Origin: Gigaspora margarita
Taxonomy: Eukaryota; Glomeromycota; Glomeromycetes; Diversisporales; Gigasporaceae
Assembly (NCBI GenBank): GCA_009809945.1
Contig: WTPW01001115.1
Span: 3,962-67,961 of the forward strand
Direction of reading: 5' to 3'
Length of the DNA stretch: 64,000 bases
Under the pieces are notes generated by a model that ran no database searches, was not told the origin of the DNA, and saw only the letters and a program-made list of their open reading frames with translations. Positions 1 through 11,827 of this stretch are shown here, in pieces. The position numbers and the translations under genes were made by a program. Numbering within the stretch: position 1 is the stretch's first letter; each line of letters begins with the position of its first letter.

Positions 1-987
1 ATCTGGAACACTCTACTAAATTTCATTAAATCCTATAATCTCAATATCACTTTTTATAAAGTCACTGCACATCAAGATAATGAATTCAACAACAAAGCTG
101 ACCAACTAGCACACAGTCGCCAAATTGCTCCATACCTTCTTTTTAACTTCAACAATATCTATAATACTCAATTTACACTCTCAATTAACAACCTTCCTAT
201 GGAACTTCCTATTCGTCGCAGTGTTAGAACAGTATGCTATGCTCATATATTCGCACTCTGGACATCACAAAACTGATTTCAACAATGGACAACAATCTCT
301 CAGCATATATGCTGGAATGCAACCTGGCTCTATATTAATAATAATCAAAAAATCTCAAATTTTGCACACAGCTTTCAGTCCTCAATTCTCAAATCATTCA
401 GAATCAAAATACTTATGGATGATCTTCCCTCTCCTCACATTTTACACAAAAGAAACCCTTCATATTCCAACAAATGTCACTTATGCCAACAAGCAAGTTA
501 TGCATTACACTGGATAATATGTCCAACCTGTGAACCTATACTAAAAATCATAGAAGATTCACTACACCATGTTCTCAAACCCAACAAAATGGATATTTCA
601 CAATCAACTGCTAATAACCTCTATACCCAAATAATGCATCTTGATAGTTTTCAAATTCATCACTCTCCTAACAAACCCTCATTGTTCTCTACCCTAACTG
701 GTCTCATTTCACTTGATATTATTCATACACTAAGTGAATACACAACATCAAAAAAAACTGCAAGAACACTCACTATTCAACTTTTGCTACACATTAACCA
801 TCTCATCTATACAAATATCTGGATCCCATACTGCATTGACAGATCTCAAAATCACCAAGTACATCTACAACACCCAACTCCAGCTATCTCTCTAAATTCA
901 ATTAGTCAGTCAACAAATCATACACAAGACTATGAATCCACAACACATATTTCTATGCTCAAAATAGAAACTTGGCTTATTAAATGA
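1..987 (+). pseudogene. LINE ORF2 C-terminus: RNase H end plus CCHC-like zinc finger
   Basis: Reading frame 1 is open from base 1 to 987 apart from one TGA at 274-276. Residues 19-40 contain KVTAHQDNEFNNKADQLAH, the last RNase H motif (His followed by Asn/Asp, then N-K-A-D-x-L-A). About residues 158-175 contain CHLCQQ...LHWIICPTC, a cysteine/histidine finger of the type found after the RNase H of LINE polymerases. The protein would have processed an RNA:DNA hybrid during target-primed reverse transcription. The TGA sits in QN-stop-FQQW, where a tryptophan would be natural, so the copy is nearly intact over this stretch. I infer a fairly young but inactive copy. Family assignment below LINE level is not attempted. 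Confidence 0.78.
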
Positions 988-1224
988 TCAAATACTCTAC
1001 ACACCCTTCTGATATTTTTACATATACACAAATCTAGGTGAGCCTTGGCCACTCTGGTAGGTTTAGGCTGCAGATAAGTATTGTAGTTTACTTCAGTATA
1101 TGTCTGAGTTTTTATTCTTAGTATTAGATTTAAAAAATGAAAGTTTTTCCAGTATTGTAAAAAGTTTCAATTAAATTTAATAAAGATAAGAGCAAGGTCT
1201 CACCTTAAACATTAAAAAAAAAAA
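1..1224 (+). mobile_element. 3' end of a LINE retrotransposon with poly(A) tail
   Basis: The left edge of the window lies inside a non-LTR retrotransposon. Frame 1 encodes the end of an RNase H domain and a C-terminal cysteine finger up to 987. About 235 bp of untranslated sequence follow, with an AATAAA-like signal near 1180 and a run of ten A residues ending at 1224. The coding part, polarity, short 3' UTR and A tail are the normal layout of a LINE that carries RNase H. The 5' part lies outside the window. The 3' target duplication cannot be paired without the other end. Confidence 0.82.
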
Positions 1225-2233
1225 ACAATTCTGTTTTTCTTTATACATCTGAACTCGTGCATTGCTTGGCTATTTCAGTATAACATTTAGGAGTTCTAGG
1301 ATCAAATTTAGGCCATATTTATTACATGAATAATATTAACTTCATCAAATGGCATACTATTCGAATGACCTTTACCCAGTAGACATAACTGACATGATAG
1401 TTCTAAAACCATAAGCTTTGACCTGACAAAACCTCTGGAGCAATCCATTCTAATCTCAGAATATCCTACTGAATTTGAAAAAATGCATATAAGAAAAAAA
1501 GGTATATATTAAGTTTTCATAATTCACGATCTTTTCATGCAAGTTAAGATACTTAAACCTTAGTATATAAAACTTACTGGTATATCTCAAAAGTAAAAAA
1601 ATATATATTCGTTAAACTTTTGTAAACTGTTACAATTTTATGCTAGTAGAGATTTTAGAAACTTGATGCACGAAACCTACAGGTATGAATCAATACACTC
1701 AACAACTAATTTTTAATAAGATAAAATGTTTGGAAAGAAATTTTAAATCTTACTCAACATTGAATCTTTAGCCACCTACCTCTTTTTTGAACAAGTATAA
1801 CTCAAGTGAGTAGATGGATTCAATTGTAACTTGGGTGGATTCTAAATCTTCACGTCTTTAAATTCTAGCTTCAATTAACGTTGTAGGCTTTAATAATTTA
1901 TAGATTAAAAAAAGATGAATTAAATAGCCAATCAGATTTATTTTTGCAGATTATCAATGATTTGTGATCTAAATTTTAAAATATTTCTGTACATCAAATC
2001 GAATTAGGAAATATCCCGAACTGAAATGGTGTGATTGATATTGTTTACTTGTTTACATTTTTTTGACCAATTAAAACAAATGTCCACCATGCTGGTATAA
2101 GGCCTCATTAATATTAAAGTAGGATTAGGTTAGAATTAGAATCAAGTTTAATACAGAATTGCGAGAGGATCATTTTTTGTTAAAAGTGCAATAGGTGTTG
2201 TCTTAGTAAAATTTTAAGTTAAAAATAATTAAT
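1225..2233. other. Non-coding AT-rich spacer
   Basis: No frame longer than a few dozen codons and no family motif is seen on either strand. It contains ordinary AT-rich sequence and no tandem array I can support. Confidence 0.6.
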
Positions 2234-2482
2234 AGTTATGAGGCACAAAGTGCTGAATAACTGAGGTATTTGCAGAATGCGATTTGATTGGTCAATTTTA
2301 AGCGCCGAAGGTGCACAAAATTCAGCCAAGCAGATCACATGAGCCAATACCGGTAAGGTACAATTTGCATTTATACAAGTGTTTCGAATGCTGGCAAGGC
2401 ATGAAGCGCCTTGCCAAGCATTCGAAACACTTGTAAAAATGCAAATTATACCATAGTTATAAGGCACTTGTGCCTCATAACT
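2234..2482. repeat. Foldback MITE with nested hairpin
   Basis: The outer inverted repeats are AGTTATGAGGCACAAAGTGC at 2234-2253 and its near complement at 2463-2482. An inner hairpin has arms of about 43 bp at 2358-2401 and 2409-2452, sharing TTTCGAATGC and GGCAAGGC, with a loop of about 7 bp. No coding capacity. Superfamily unknown. Confidence 0.75.
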
Positions 2483-2592
2483 GTTTTATTCAGCATAACA
2501 TATAAACCTAATATAGTTGATCGTTACTTTTAATAACAATAATTAATAAAATTGTAATAGATCACAAAATTAATCAGTTCCAAAAATTACAA

Positions 2593-3948
2593 ATGCAAAT
2601 AAAATTTTATTTTTTCATGATCTCTTTCTTTTTCAACACAATTTCAAATATGGGTGAACGATCAAATTACTTTCCTTTTAGTGACCAACTTGCAGTACTT
2701 GCTAAAGGACGTATTCCAAAAAATCCTATTAAAAACACTGAAGGATGGATTAAAGTCATGAATCAATGGCGGTCAGATGTTAACTACAGTGAACCAATTG
2801 AAAATCATTGTAAGGAAACGATCGAACTTCAAGTATCTCAATTTTTATATGGTGTAACACCCCAAAAAGGTAGATTTTATTCAAGAACATCTTTAAAGAA
2901 TGCTTTGTCAGCAATCAGTCGCCATCTTCAAGATGTAAAGCCCAGTTGGAAATATAATTTGCATAACAAGAATAAATCTCCTGACCTATATACTCGATTT
3001 GATGGTTTGCTTAAAGATATGAAGAAAAAATGACTTGGCGAATCAAAATCAACTAATGGTCTAGCTACTGAGGAAATTCGGTGTATATTGAATCATGAGG
3101 GTTAGATCCAAATACTCCTTTAGGATTATTAAAATGGGGGGTTTTCTAGATTTCTATACTTGGTGCAACCAGAGGTAGAGAACATGTAAACTTGCATTTG
3201 CAACAAATTGTAGATATCCGGATAGTATTATTTTTAAAAAGACTCAACAGAAAAATGACCAAGAAGGGATAGATGGAGGCTAGTTCAATTTAATTATACC
3301 TTTTCCATCTGATCCACAAGGTGTTAAAGGGCCAAATTCAACATAAGAAAGTATCTTTCTTTTCGTCCAAAAAATTCTAAATGTCTTAAGTTTTTATCTT
3401 GCTACTTGTCGAAGTCCAAATGGTAATGTTATATTTATTCTTTTTATTACAATTACTTAATATTTAATTTATATATATCAATACCAATACTAATATGAAC
3501 TATTAATAAGTCATTGTTAAGAGAAAATGGTATTCAGATAAACCATTAGCCGATTGTACAATATGTTCATTGTTCAAAATGATCTGTATTGAATGTGGAA
3601 TAAATACGGAAACAAGAAATATCAGTAACCATTTAGCCAAAAGAACAAGCATTATGGAATTATTCAGCATTGGAGTACCTGAAAATACTGGTCGTGCAAT
3701 TAGCGTCACAAATCCTCAGGTGGATATTATGCTTACACAAAACCTACAGATGACCATAAAAGAGAAGCATTATCGAATGTTCTTAATAAGATAATTACTA
3801 CTACATTATCAACTGAAGCATTACAAGATCTAATTGAAGATTCTGACTCTAAAGCTGATGATTATGAAGGCTCACAAAATGATACATCTGAAAGTGATAA
3901 TTATATAAGTGATGAAGATTTAAATATATCTGCACAGGTAAGATTTTA
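2593..3948 (+). pseudogene. Decayed Crypton-type tyrosine recombinase
   Basis: A run of frames in one orientation encodes parts of a tyrosine recombinase like those of Crypton transposons (the DUF3504/KIAA1958-like group). The first part (2593-3033, 146 residues) has the SAM-like DNA-binding region with GWIKVMNQWRSD, FYSRTSLKNALSAISRHL and a closing LDG/LKDM helix. After 3033 the frame is broken, and the pieces GLLKW and ATRGREH carry the first catalytic arginine. The 3570-3709 part has CIECGINTETRNISNHLAKRTS, the His-x-x-Arg box, and 3720-3770 encodes GYYAYTKPTDDHKREAL with the nucleophilic tyrosine. An acidic tail ends at CAG/GTAAGA (3942), a good splice donor. Cryptons move through this recombinase alone, so this is a plain DNA transposon relic. 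Several stops and frame changes make it inactive. The start codon choice (2593, or the MGERSN Met at 2650) is uncertain. Confidence 0.72.
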
Positions 3949-4196
3949 AAATTATTTTTTAAGGTTGGTAAGCTCATATGGCAAAAGAACTCTTGAAAAA
4001 TAAAAATATTATCAAGTTTTGTAAACATGCACTTAATTTTACCAGGAAAAAAAACAAACATCAAAAAAAGGTAACTATTGTTAAAAAATATTATAACAAT
4101 TGTACATTTAATAATTAGATGTAAACTTACATATGTAATTAAATGCGATTAAATAATAAAAACATTCAAATTGAATAAATACTTGTTATTTAATGG

Positions 4197-4300
4197 ATAT
4201 TGGTGAATACAGTGTATTCTATAGAATAATAGTAAAATTACATGGCTGAAGGCCATGTGGTTTACTATTATTCTGTGAAATATATCGTGTTCACCAATAT
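4197..4300. repeat. Short hairpin MITE
   Basis: The arms begin ATATTGGTGAA and end TTCACCAATAT. The inner arms AGAATAATAGTAAA and TTTACTATTATTCT flank a central CATGGC...GCCATG stem. It is about 104 bp and non-coding. The region 4301-4797 around it holds nothing else I can identify. Confidence 0.75.
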
Positions 4301-4797
4301 TCATAAAATAACTAGTTTATTCTGTGGGTACGATGTAACAACCTGTGCAATATGTCATTCAATAAACTTCAGCTACTGTAGGAATTTAAACTTTATTTCA
4401 ATAATTGATCTATTTATTTTTTTATTTAAAAAAAAATAAAATAAAAATCGAATGCAAGAAACAGTAATATCACAATAACTGAAGAAATTTTCAAATTGCA
4501 GAGAATCTCTCGCGTAAAGAATACTACAATAACAAGTGTATTAAATGGTCATGCCTCGACCAGTTTCATAAAGCTATCAAGTATGAAAATGAATTTAAAT
4601 ATTTAATTCTTCGGGCTCAAGCTCTCCTATTATCTTTGGAGCCTTCGGCACATTCAAGACTACTCTTAAATGATATTTTTAAATGTTACTCACTTTTAAC
4701 CTTTAGAACATTAAAAAACATGATAATAATATAAAAATAAAAAAATAAATTAATATTTTAAATATTTAAATAAACCTTTTTTTATTAAATAAAAATC

Positions 4798-4960
4798 AAT
4801 AAAGTACAAAATTCTTCATCTACCTACAACAAGTTTAAAACCTTTAGGATCTAATAAAGTCTTTCACCTTCTTACAACAATTTTAAAACCTTCGAACCTA
4901 ATAAAGTCTTCCTTCTGTCTATAACAATTTTAAAACAATTTTAAAACCTATGATTTAGTA
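4798..4960. repeat. Three-copy degenerate tandem repeat, unit about 50 bp
   Basis: The phrases AATAAAGT, CTACAACAA and TTTTAAAACCT recur in order three times, with the last unit partly duplicated inside itself. No coding sense is apparent. Confidence 0.6.
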
Positions 4961-5066
4961 AACATGACTATTTTAAGACCCGTAAAGAAATACTAAGTCT
5001 AGTTGATTACATAATCGTGAACTTAGTTCACGATCTTTAACTTTTAATTAGGATTACAAAAATTTT

Positions 5067-5127
5067 TTATCACCGGTCTATATAAAAATCATGTGTCACA
5101 TGATTTCATATAGACCGGTGTGAATAA
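5067..5127. repeat. Perfect-stem foldback hairpin
   Basis: Arms containing CACCGGTCTATAT and ATATAGACCGGTG, with AATCATGTG/CACATGATT inside, leave a one-base loop. A separate 16-bp palindrome CGTGAACTTAGTTCACG lies just upstream near 5023-5038. Confidence 0.78.
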
Positions 5128-6548
5128 CTTAGAAAAAAAAGCACGGGCTGTTACATAGTACCCATGGGATAATTTTTTATATGTAATAACATTAATTCTG
5201 AGCGATTGCTCATTTATCTGTAATTTATTACATTTCACTAATTTAACAATTTTTAAAAAATTTTTGGTTCTAATTACGTTTTTTTCTTAGCACTAAAAAT
5301 TAAATTTTTTGCCAAATACAATTTTAAAAAATTTTGCCCTAATTATATTTAGCTATATATGACATATTTTACTTACTTATGTAGTAAATTGCAAATATTA
5401 TAAAACATTATAAATCCAAATGACTAATAACAGTCAGTAATTACAAAATCCACCAAATAGTAAATGCCGGATAAAGGCTGTTACAAATAAGCGTGTAACA
5501 GGCTGTTACAAATAACATTATCCTTATTTGTTTAATTTGATATTGTCGATGTGAAATTTTAGGCATGTTAAGTATCGATTAACAATAAAATAATTTATAA
5601 TAACAGATTAGGAAGATCATACAATTAAGTGTATTCAAATTTTAATTAAAAATAAATATGACAATAAAATCATGTTAAAATTGAAAATCATAATTCATTC
5701 CAACAAAAATCATTTACTACTAATAAAATAGGATTTTTTTAAAAAAAAACCAGCATCAAAATGTTGAAGGGGCCAAGAAATCAAAAAAATTAACACATTA
5801 ACATGCAATAACCACAAAATTCACTAAAGCGCATCATCTAAAACAGATTATTAAACCACACTTAAATTAAAATTACATAGCGAATATATGTTATCACCAA
5901 CTTGAACTATACCATGAACGAAAAAAAGAGACAACAATAATACCATCTAAAACAGGAAAAATATAGCGCACCAAAAGTTGAATAGGAACCATCCCTCCAC
6001 ATTTCGTGTGATCATGCTGGAAAATCTTATTATATTCAATTCGAATAGGTAAGAAAACTGACAGGCAAACTCGATAAAATAGGTTTAAAAATAGCATAAA
6101 AATATAAAGGAGAGTGTACAACCTTTATATCTCTTTATGATAAACAAAAATAAGATTGCCAATAAGACTTTTAAATAAAAAAAATTTAATAATAATGAGA
6201 CAAAGTTCTATAATAATATTCTTATCATGAGAACACCTTTTTAATAAAATTTTTATTACCATAATCAGTAAAATATACATTAGTTAAAAAGAATATCATC
6301 ATAAATCATGATTGAATAATTAAATGTCTGATTTCGAATGAAATTAATGATACATTGTTTTGAAATAAGTGATATATTTATTTCAAAAGAAGTGGCGTAC
6401 AATTTTATTTTTTTTAAACTTGACACTTATTTACATAATCGCTTACTTGTGAATGAAACTCATCACCGGTTACGCCTACTAAATTTTCTGATTCAGAAAT
6501 TTAAAACAGACAACAGGATCTATTAAGCTCCCCATAATATCAGAAAAG
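5128..6548. other. AT-rich spacer with no gene seen
   Basis: The phrase GGCTGTTACA recurs near 5147, 5476 and 5506, the last two about 30 bp apart. The few short frames here have no recognisable motif, and one on the minus strand near 6000 is merely hydrophobic. No support for a gene. Confidence 0.55.
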
Positions 6549-6550
6549 TA

Positions 6551-6736
6551 ATGTCAGCCCACCCCAAACCGATCCGGTCAAAATCAATAATCTGCCAAAT
6601 CTGATAAAAACTTAATCTACCAGGTTGGTACCTGATATGTAAATCTAATAGTTTATAATGTTTTCAAATCCGATAAACTTCCATAACTGATACAAAACCT
6701 GTCCACCATGCATACCGGTTTGGAGAGGGCTGACAG
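6551..6736. mobile_element. Tc1/mariner-like MITE
   Basis: Terminal inverted repeats of about 25 bp start GTCAGCCC and contain CCAAACCG; both ends abut TA dinucleotides (6549-6550 and 6737-6738). It is about 186 bp and non-coding. TA flanks fit Tc1/mariner target choice, but TA is common in such DNA. Confidence 0.65.
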
Positions 6737-6772
6737 TATTTTATTGTAAGCTTATTTACATAGTAACTCATA

Positions 6773-7011
6773 CAGGGGCGTCCCCAAAATTCCGGGTTGG
6801 AATACTTCAGAGTGCATTGGAATCATGGTCTGCTGGATCAGAATTGATCAATTTTGCCCTATGATCATAAAAAATTTTACTAATAAATCATATCTATTCA
6901 TTAAGTAAAAAATGCCCAGCTGATAATTTTGCTATAGAACCTGCTAACAACNNGGGCTAAACGCCNACCTAGATCCGACGCATCCAACCCAGAATTTTGG
7001 GGACCCTCCTG
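6773..7011. mobile_element. Tc1/mariner-like MITE with CAGGGG tips
   Basis: The 29-bp terminal repeats CAGGGGCGTCCCCAAAATT and CAGGAGGGTCCCCAAAATT (right end read inward) are flanked on both sides by TA (6771-6772, 7012-7013). CAGGGG tips with a TA duplication are typical of Tc1/mariner non-autonomous elements. A second, partial copy of its right half lies at 40060-40193. Three ambiguous bases fall inside (6952-6953, 6966). Confidence 0.82.
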
Positions 7012-7139
7012 TAAAATTCTTATATAGTATTGAATTCTTTTACGATCGTAAAGTTCTTTGAATTCGAGTAAATTCTAAAAAAAAGTTTTTTATTATATCC
7101 CCGGATAACTCCTATTCCTTTTTTTGATTTTGAAATTAT

Positions 7140-7400
7140 AAACAGAAATAGGGTTTTTCGAATTCACATTTATTTTCAAAATAAGTTAATTTTGTATCAT
7201 CCTAATGAAGGGTTTCAGATTGACAAATTAGTTGCGTATTTCAAAAATAAGTAGGATTTTTTAAATGGCGTTTTTACTATGTTGAATTATAAATAGTAAA
7301 AATAAAATACAATTCCTGTTTCTAATTTTGAACTCCTAGATTAATGTAATTAAGAATGAATTAATCCGATAAAGAAGGTTATTTCAAAATTTTTATTAAT
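7140..7400. repeat. Dispersed AT-rich repeat, copy 1
   Basis: It shares GGGTTTCAGA, AAAATAAGT and a stretch around TTTTACTAT-TTGAATTATAAAT with 18606-18965. No terminal structure or coding sense seen. Confidence 0.45.
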
Positions 7401-7445
7401 GTTTGAAATTAAAACTTTTTTTTTCTCACCAGAATCATACGAATA

Positions 7446-7666
7446 AAATTTAATTCATGATCCATATGCCAAACAGTGAAAATCTATAGTAATATATGGG
7501 GAAAATCAATTATTATTTATCAAATTTTTGGAATCTGGCACTGTCAGAGTAATAACGATTTTTTCAGATTCCAGAAATTTGATAAACAATAATTGATTTT
7601 CCGCAATTTTACTATATATGTAATATATGCAGCCCCTGTTTGGTATACAGATCACGAATTAAATTT
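7446..7666. repeat. Foldback element with about 100-bp arms
   Basis: The outer arms begin AAATTTAATTCATGATC and end with the near complement at 7650-7666. The CAAACAG/CTGTTTG block and the inner AAATCAATTATT/AATAATTGATTTTCC and GGAATCTG/CAGATTCC blocks all pair in order, so nearly the whole 221 bp folds on itself with a loop of about 25 bp. Confidence 0.78.
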
Positions 7667-7693
7667 GTTAGTTAAACTAGTATTGCACATGTA

Positions 7694-7708
7694 GGCGGCT
7701 TCGCCGCC
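7694..7708. other. GC-rich 15-bp palindrome
   Basis: GGCGGCTTCGCCGCC is a tight stem with a short TTC loop, an isolated GC island in very AT-rich DNA. In fungi it need not be a terminator; no adjacent transcript is evident. From 7709 to 8434 the strand is T/G-biased low-complexity sequence with no supported gene. Confidence 0.5.
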
Positions 7709-8434
7709 ATGTTTTGGTATATAATATAGTATTTTTTAATTTTAGAAGGTTTAAATTAGATATTTATATGTTATGTGAAATGTGATTTGGTGTGTGTATT
7801 TATGATAAAGGTAATAAAGGTTATATTGTTCAGTGATTTGGGTTTTGGTATTTGTTGTTGTAGTGTTGTTAAATGTTTTGGTTTTATTGTTAAATTTTTA
7901 TTGTTTGTTGTTATTGTTATTGTTTTAATATTTGATATNATATGTAATTTGAAATATTTAAATATTAATATAATTACAAGGTTAGTTTTTATTGGTTCAG
8001 ATATTTTGAGTTTTTATGGATTTAAATTTAGGTAATTAGTTAAGTTTTTTTTTAGTTTAGGGATTATGTATTTAAGAGTGAGATTTGGGGTCATAAATAT
8101 AATGTTTATTAAATATTAGTGTATAGTAAAATTTTGATTGATTTAATTTATTAGTTATTAATTTAATTTTTAGTTTATATTTTTTGGATTTATTTATTTT
8201 AATTTGTATAAATAAAAAAATGTATTAAAAATTACATTGAAATATATGTAGTAGGTTTGTTAGCCTTGATTAACTTGAGTTAATTGATTTAGAGTAAATT
8301 TATATTGTTTTTTTATTTTTTACTTTTGCTATCTTATGTGTATTTATAATTATTAAGTTTGTAAATAAAAAGTAATTTAATTATTTAAGTTCTATCTAAC
8401 ATTAATGTGTTATTTGCAATATTTTCTAGTTCGT

Positions 8435-9135
8435 TCATATTCTTTTACTATAGAAGAATCTGTCATAAATGCAGCACAGTTTAGGGATTGTATTTTGATG
8501 TGGTCCCATTTTGTACAATGACTTAATGCTACATAAGATTGACCAGTTGCAATATTTGTTATCCAAATTTAATAATACATCTGGGAGAGTCAATCCTTGA
8601 GTTTTGTAAACTGTAAGAGCAAATGCATTTAGAATAGGATATTGTGTATGACTGGAAGATATTCTATTGATAAAGAAATTATCAGTATATTTGAAAAAAG
8701 AAACATTAATAATAGCACCTTCAATAAAAAAACTAATATAGATAAGTTCTGATCTTAAATCAATATTAGTTATAATACCCATAGTACCATTTGCAATTCA
8801 CTTTTTATGTTGGGAATTATTTAAAAATATAACTCCTGCCCCAGGTTGGATTCTTACTATTTCTAGTAAGTTTGTTTTGTTTATGAATAAAAAATACATT
8901 ATATCATTATTACATGTATTGCCATTGTATGTATCAATGCAATTTGAAATTAAAAATTTGTTTTTCTGAACTGAGATCATTGCACATATTGCTTCATTAA
9001 TTTGATAAGCAGTTTTGCGATAACCAACTATATGAGTAGTATTTAGATTTGTATTTACTTGGGAAGTTGTTGCAGTTTAATTGCTTTTTGTAATAGTATT
9101 TGCCATACATGATCATCAATTAGGCCAAATCTTAT
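8435..9135 (-). pseudogene. PIF1/Helitron-type helicase C-terminal fragment
   Basis: Reading the minus strand from about 9135, the pieces in order are LLQKIRFGLIDDHVWQILL (the loop before the last helicase motifs), RIQPGAGVIFLNN, ANGTMGIITNID and ALTVYKTQGLTLPDVLLNLD. The last is the conserved motif near the end of PIF1-family helicases (AxTxHKxQGxT), which couples ATP hydrolysis to strand separation. Two stops or frame changes interrupt it, including a TGA at 8798-8800 before IANGTMG. No Walker A part is present, so this is a 5'-truncated scrap. It could come from a Helitron or from a stand-alone PIF1 gene; the fungus carries many of both. It is not the same copy as the longer Helitron at 31976-39610. 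Confidence 0.75.
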
Positions 9136-9346
9136 TTTTTGTAATAAGTTGTAAAAATTTATATTTTTTTAAAAAAATTATTTTATTTTATTTTAAATTA
9201 TTTTATTTTATTTTAAATTTTTATTTTATTTTATAATTGCCATATAACTGCAAAATAATGTTTAGGGCTCATTTCGAATTTCGACCTGAATAAACTTAAT
9301 TTAAACTGAAATTCAAAATCACATCTGATTGAGTTATTATGTGGTT

Positions 9347-9592
9347 ATATGGGGGTGAGTCAGTAGAAAAGGGTCAAATTTTTTCTAGTTTTTTTGACTT
9401 TAAGCTTAAATATCTTAACAACTATTTTAATAAATTTAATAATTTTTTTATTTTAATTTTATATAATTTCAAAATTAAAATAAAAAATTTTTTAGCAAAT
9501 TTGATCAAATAGTTGTCAAGATATTTTAATTTAAAAATTAAAAAAATTTTACTAAAAATGATTTGTCCCTTTTCTACTGACTCACCCCATAT
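9347..9592. mobile_element. ATATGGG-tipped MITE, copy 1
   Basis: Inverted repeats of about 32 bp start ATATGGGGGTGAGTCAGTAG and end with the complement CTGACTCACCCCATAT. It is 246 bp and non-coding. Close relatives lie at 22962-23217 and 25777-26025, more distant ones at 49384-49612 and 52688-52940. Confidence 0.85.
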
Positions 9593-9818
9593 GGTATTTT
9601 TATTGTTTTTAATTTTATTTTTTTATATGTTTATTTTACTGGAGAACATTAAAGAAATAATGAAAAGAGTGATGTTAACTGAAAAATTAACTCAAATGGT
9701 CTAATAGTCAGGATTAAGCTTAATCTGATCAAAATTTGAAATTATATTTTTGGGAGTCATTTTGCATTTTCATGAGTTAGCTATTAAAGTTGATTTTTAG
9801 ATCAATATCACTTTTTAG

Positions 9819-9932
9819 GACTCTCAGCAGGGGGGAGGGTAAAATAAAACAAATATATAAATTTAACATATAAAAATAAACAAAGATGGGCCAATTTATT
9901 GGTTTATATAAATTAGGAGATTGCTGAGAGTC
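9819..9932. repeat. Short inverted-repeat element with GACTCTCAGCA tips
   Basis: A perfect 11-bp inverted repeat GACTCTCAGCA / TGCTGAGAGTC bounds 114 bp that includes a GGGGGGAGGG tract. No clear target duplication. Confidence 0.55.
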
Positions 9933-11053
9933 ATCCAGCACTTTGAATGGTTGTTTCTTTTTTGGAGAGACTTTGGCTAGGTGATTTTACTAAAAAATTA
10001 ACTTCAATACAAAACACACTATTACAAACCTACTTTGCACATAATATGTCTAAGGTTAAATTCATATCGGAACTACTTTGATTTTTATCATAATATGTAG
10101 TTAGGGTTGAGTTAGTTCACACTATAGTTAATGTTACAAACCTTATCTTACTAGTGATATGCAGTATGTGATTCAATAATGTATGTTATTAATGTTATCC
10201 ATATTCTATTTAATCAAATATCAAAGATACAGAGTGCGCATAGTGAGTGAAAGATGATTTTTTAAGGGAATAATTGGTTGTTTTTTATATCCATGTTTCT
10301 TATTTTCATGCAATTGCATTGATTATGTATTAGGAATTTATAAAAATTACTTTTTACTGCATTTCACTAAAAATTTTAACAAAATTTACCCTTTTCATAC
10401 ACATCATATATATAATGTAAATTTAATAATCAAAATTAGAAATCAAAAGTTTTTGTTTGTTTGCATGCAAACACATGTGCATTAACAGTTAATGCATTTT
10501 GTAATATATTAGACATCATATAATAGGTTCTGAGTATATAATACTATACATCAGTATTTTATATCTAAGTTTATTCATATCAAAATCAGTGCAATCGAAT
10601 TTTTTTTATTCTCATTATTGCGATAAGATGTTATTTACTAAATCTACCAACATCTATTATATAATTGCTTACATTCACAGGCACATACCTTTAAAAAGGT
10701 TAAATTCATACGCTTACCAATAAATGATTAAATTTTTACTGTTTATCTTATAAACATTTTTACAGTCTGTAATTTAAAAATAGCAACGACTTATTAAAAA
10801 AAGCATACACCATTTTGTTATTACATGAAAAAAATGATTAGCAAAAATGTACATAACATTTGTGATAGATGATAATTTATTGTAATTGTCGTGATTAAAA
10901 ATTTAATATAAAAAAATGTTCTGACGATATGTTTAATAAGTATAGTTTTAAAATAAATTAATATATACAAAATAGAAATAAATATAATAATAATAATAAT
11001 AATAATTATATTTGATGCAAGTACGGAAATATCTCAGTTAAAAGTTACGTTAG
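9933..11053. other. AT-rich spacer with a TAA microsatellite
   Basis: No supported gene. A (TAA)n run of about seven units lies near 10985-11006. Confidence 0.55.
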
Positions 11054-11067
11054 TGGCGTGGTCATAA

Positions 11068-11356
11068 GACCCTAGCGTCACCAACCTAAAAAATTTCGCT
11101 AAAAATTTTTCGCAGTTAATTAGGGTTAGGGTCTGCTATTAAATTAGGTTAGAAAGAGTCTCTATAATACCAAAATTTCATAAGGAAAACTTTTTGTTAG
11201 TGCGCAGTAAGCAGTTTCATAAGTAAAATGTTGATTTATGAATGATTTTTTGGTTTGGGTTGATTTTTTGTGTTTTTTCGCATTACACCTGATCTCGAAA
11301 TCTGATTGGTTGGCGAATTAGTAGCGAAATTTTTTAGGGTGGTGGCGCTAGGGGGT
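11068..11356. mobile_element. MITE of the CACCTGATC-core family, copy a, flanked by 14-bp direct repeats
   Basis: Inverted repeats of about 31 bp (CCCTAGCG, CACC and CCTAAAAAATTTCGCT) bound 289 bp. The perfect 14-mer TGGCGTGGTCATAA lies directly outside both ends (11054-11067 and 11357-11370). The inside has the core TTACACCTGATC near 11284, followed by GATTGG, shared with copies near 51980, 53732, 58134, 61743 and 62468. Confidence 0.78.
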
Positions 11357-11667
11357 TGGCGTGGTCATAAATCTTGTGTTGCAATCTCAGAATAGTAAAA
11401 ATTAAAGCTCATGTGCTGAGATTCACAATGGGAATCCAAATACGGGTAGGCATAATTTAAATAGCTTCCTGCATATAGTAACTATTAACCCCTGGACAGG
11501 ATTAAGACAAAAGGTTCTAATTCTGTAATTACAGGTAAATAGGGGGTAGCCACGGTACCCCAGTAAGAGCAGTCAATTCTGCGAAAGAAAGAAGTAAGAA
11601 TTCACTTACCCAGAACTTTATTATTTATTGTTAATAAATCTTTATTATTAATTAAATAATCAATTAA

Positions 11668-11826
11668 TAAGTATATAATATTGATCATGCATCGATTAAT
11701 ATCGCAAAATTTGTCTAATCGGGCAAATGATTGGCTGACAGTGCTGCGTAGCGGCACTTGTCAGCCAATCATTTGCCCGATTGGACAAATTTTGCGATAT
11801 TTATCAACGCATGATTCAATATTAAT
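11668..11826. repeat. Near-perfect hairpin, arms about 48 bp plus outer arms
   Basis: ATCGCAAAATTTGTC, CGGGCAAATGATTGGCTGAC and the matching complements at 11750-11798 form a stem with a loop of 7-8 bp; outer blocks TTGATCATGC and GCATGATTCAA extend it. No coding sense. Confidence 0.8.
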
Positions 11827-11827
11827 G

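Noticed and set aside
5894-6121. Hydrophobic minus-strand frame, possible small membrane protein
   Set aside because: Only 75 codons in AT-rich DNA, no motif, no start context and no relative in view.
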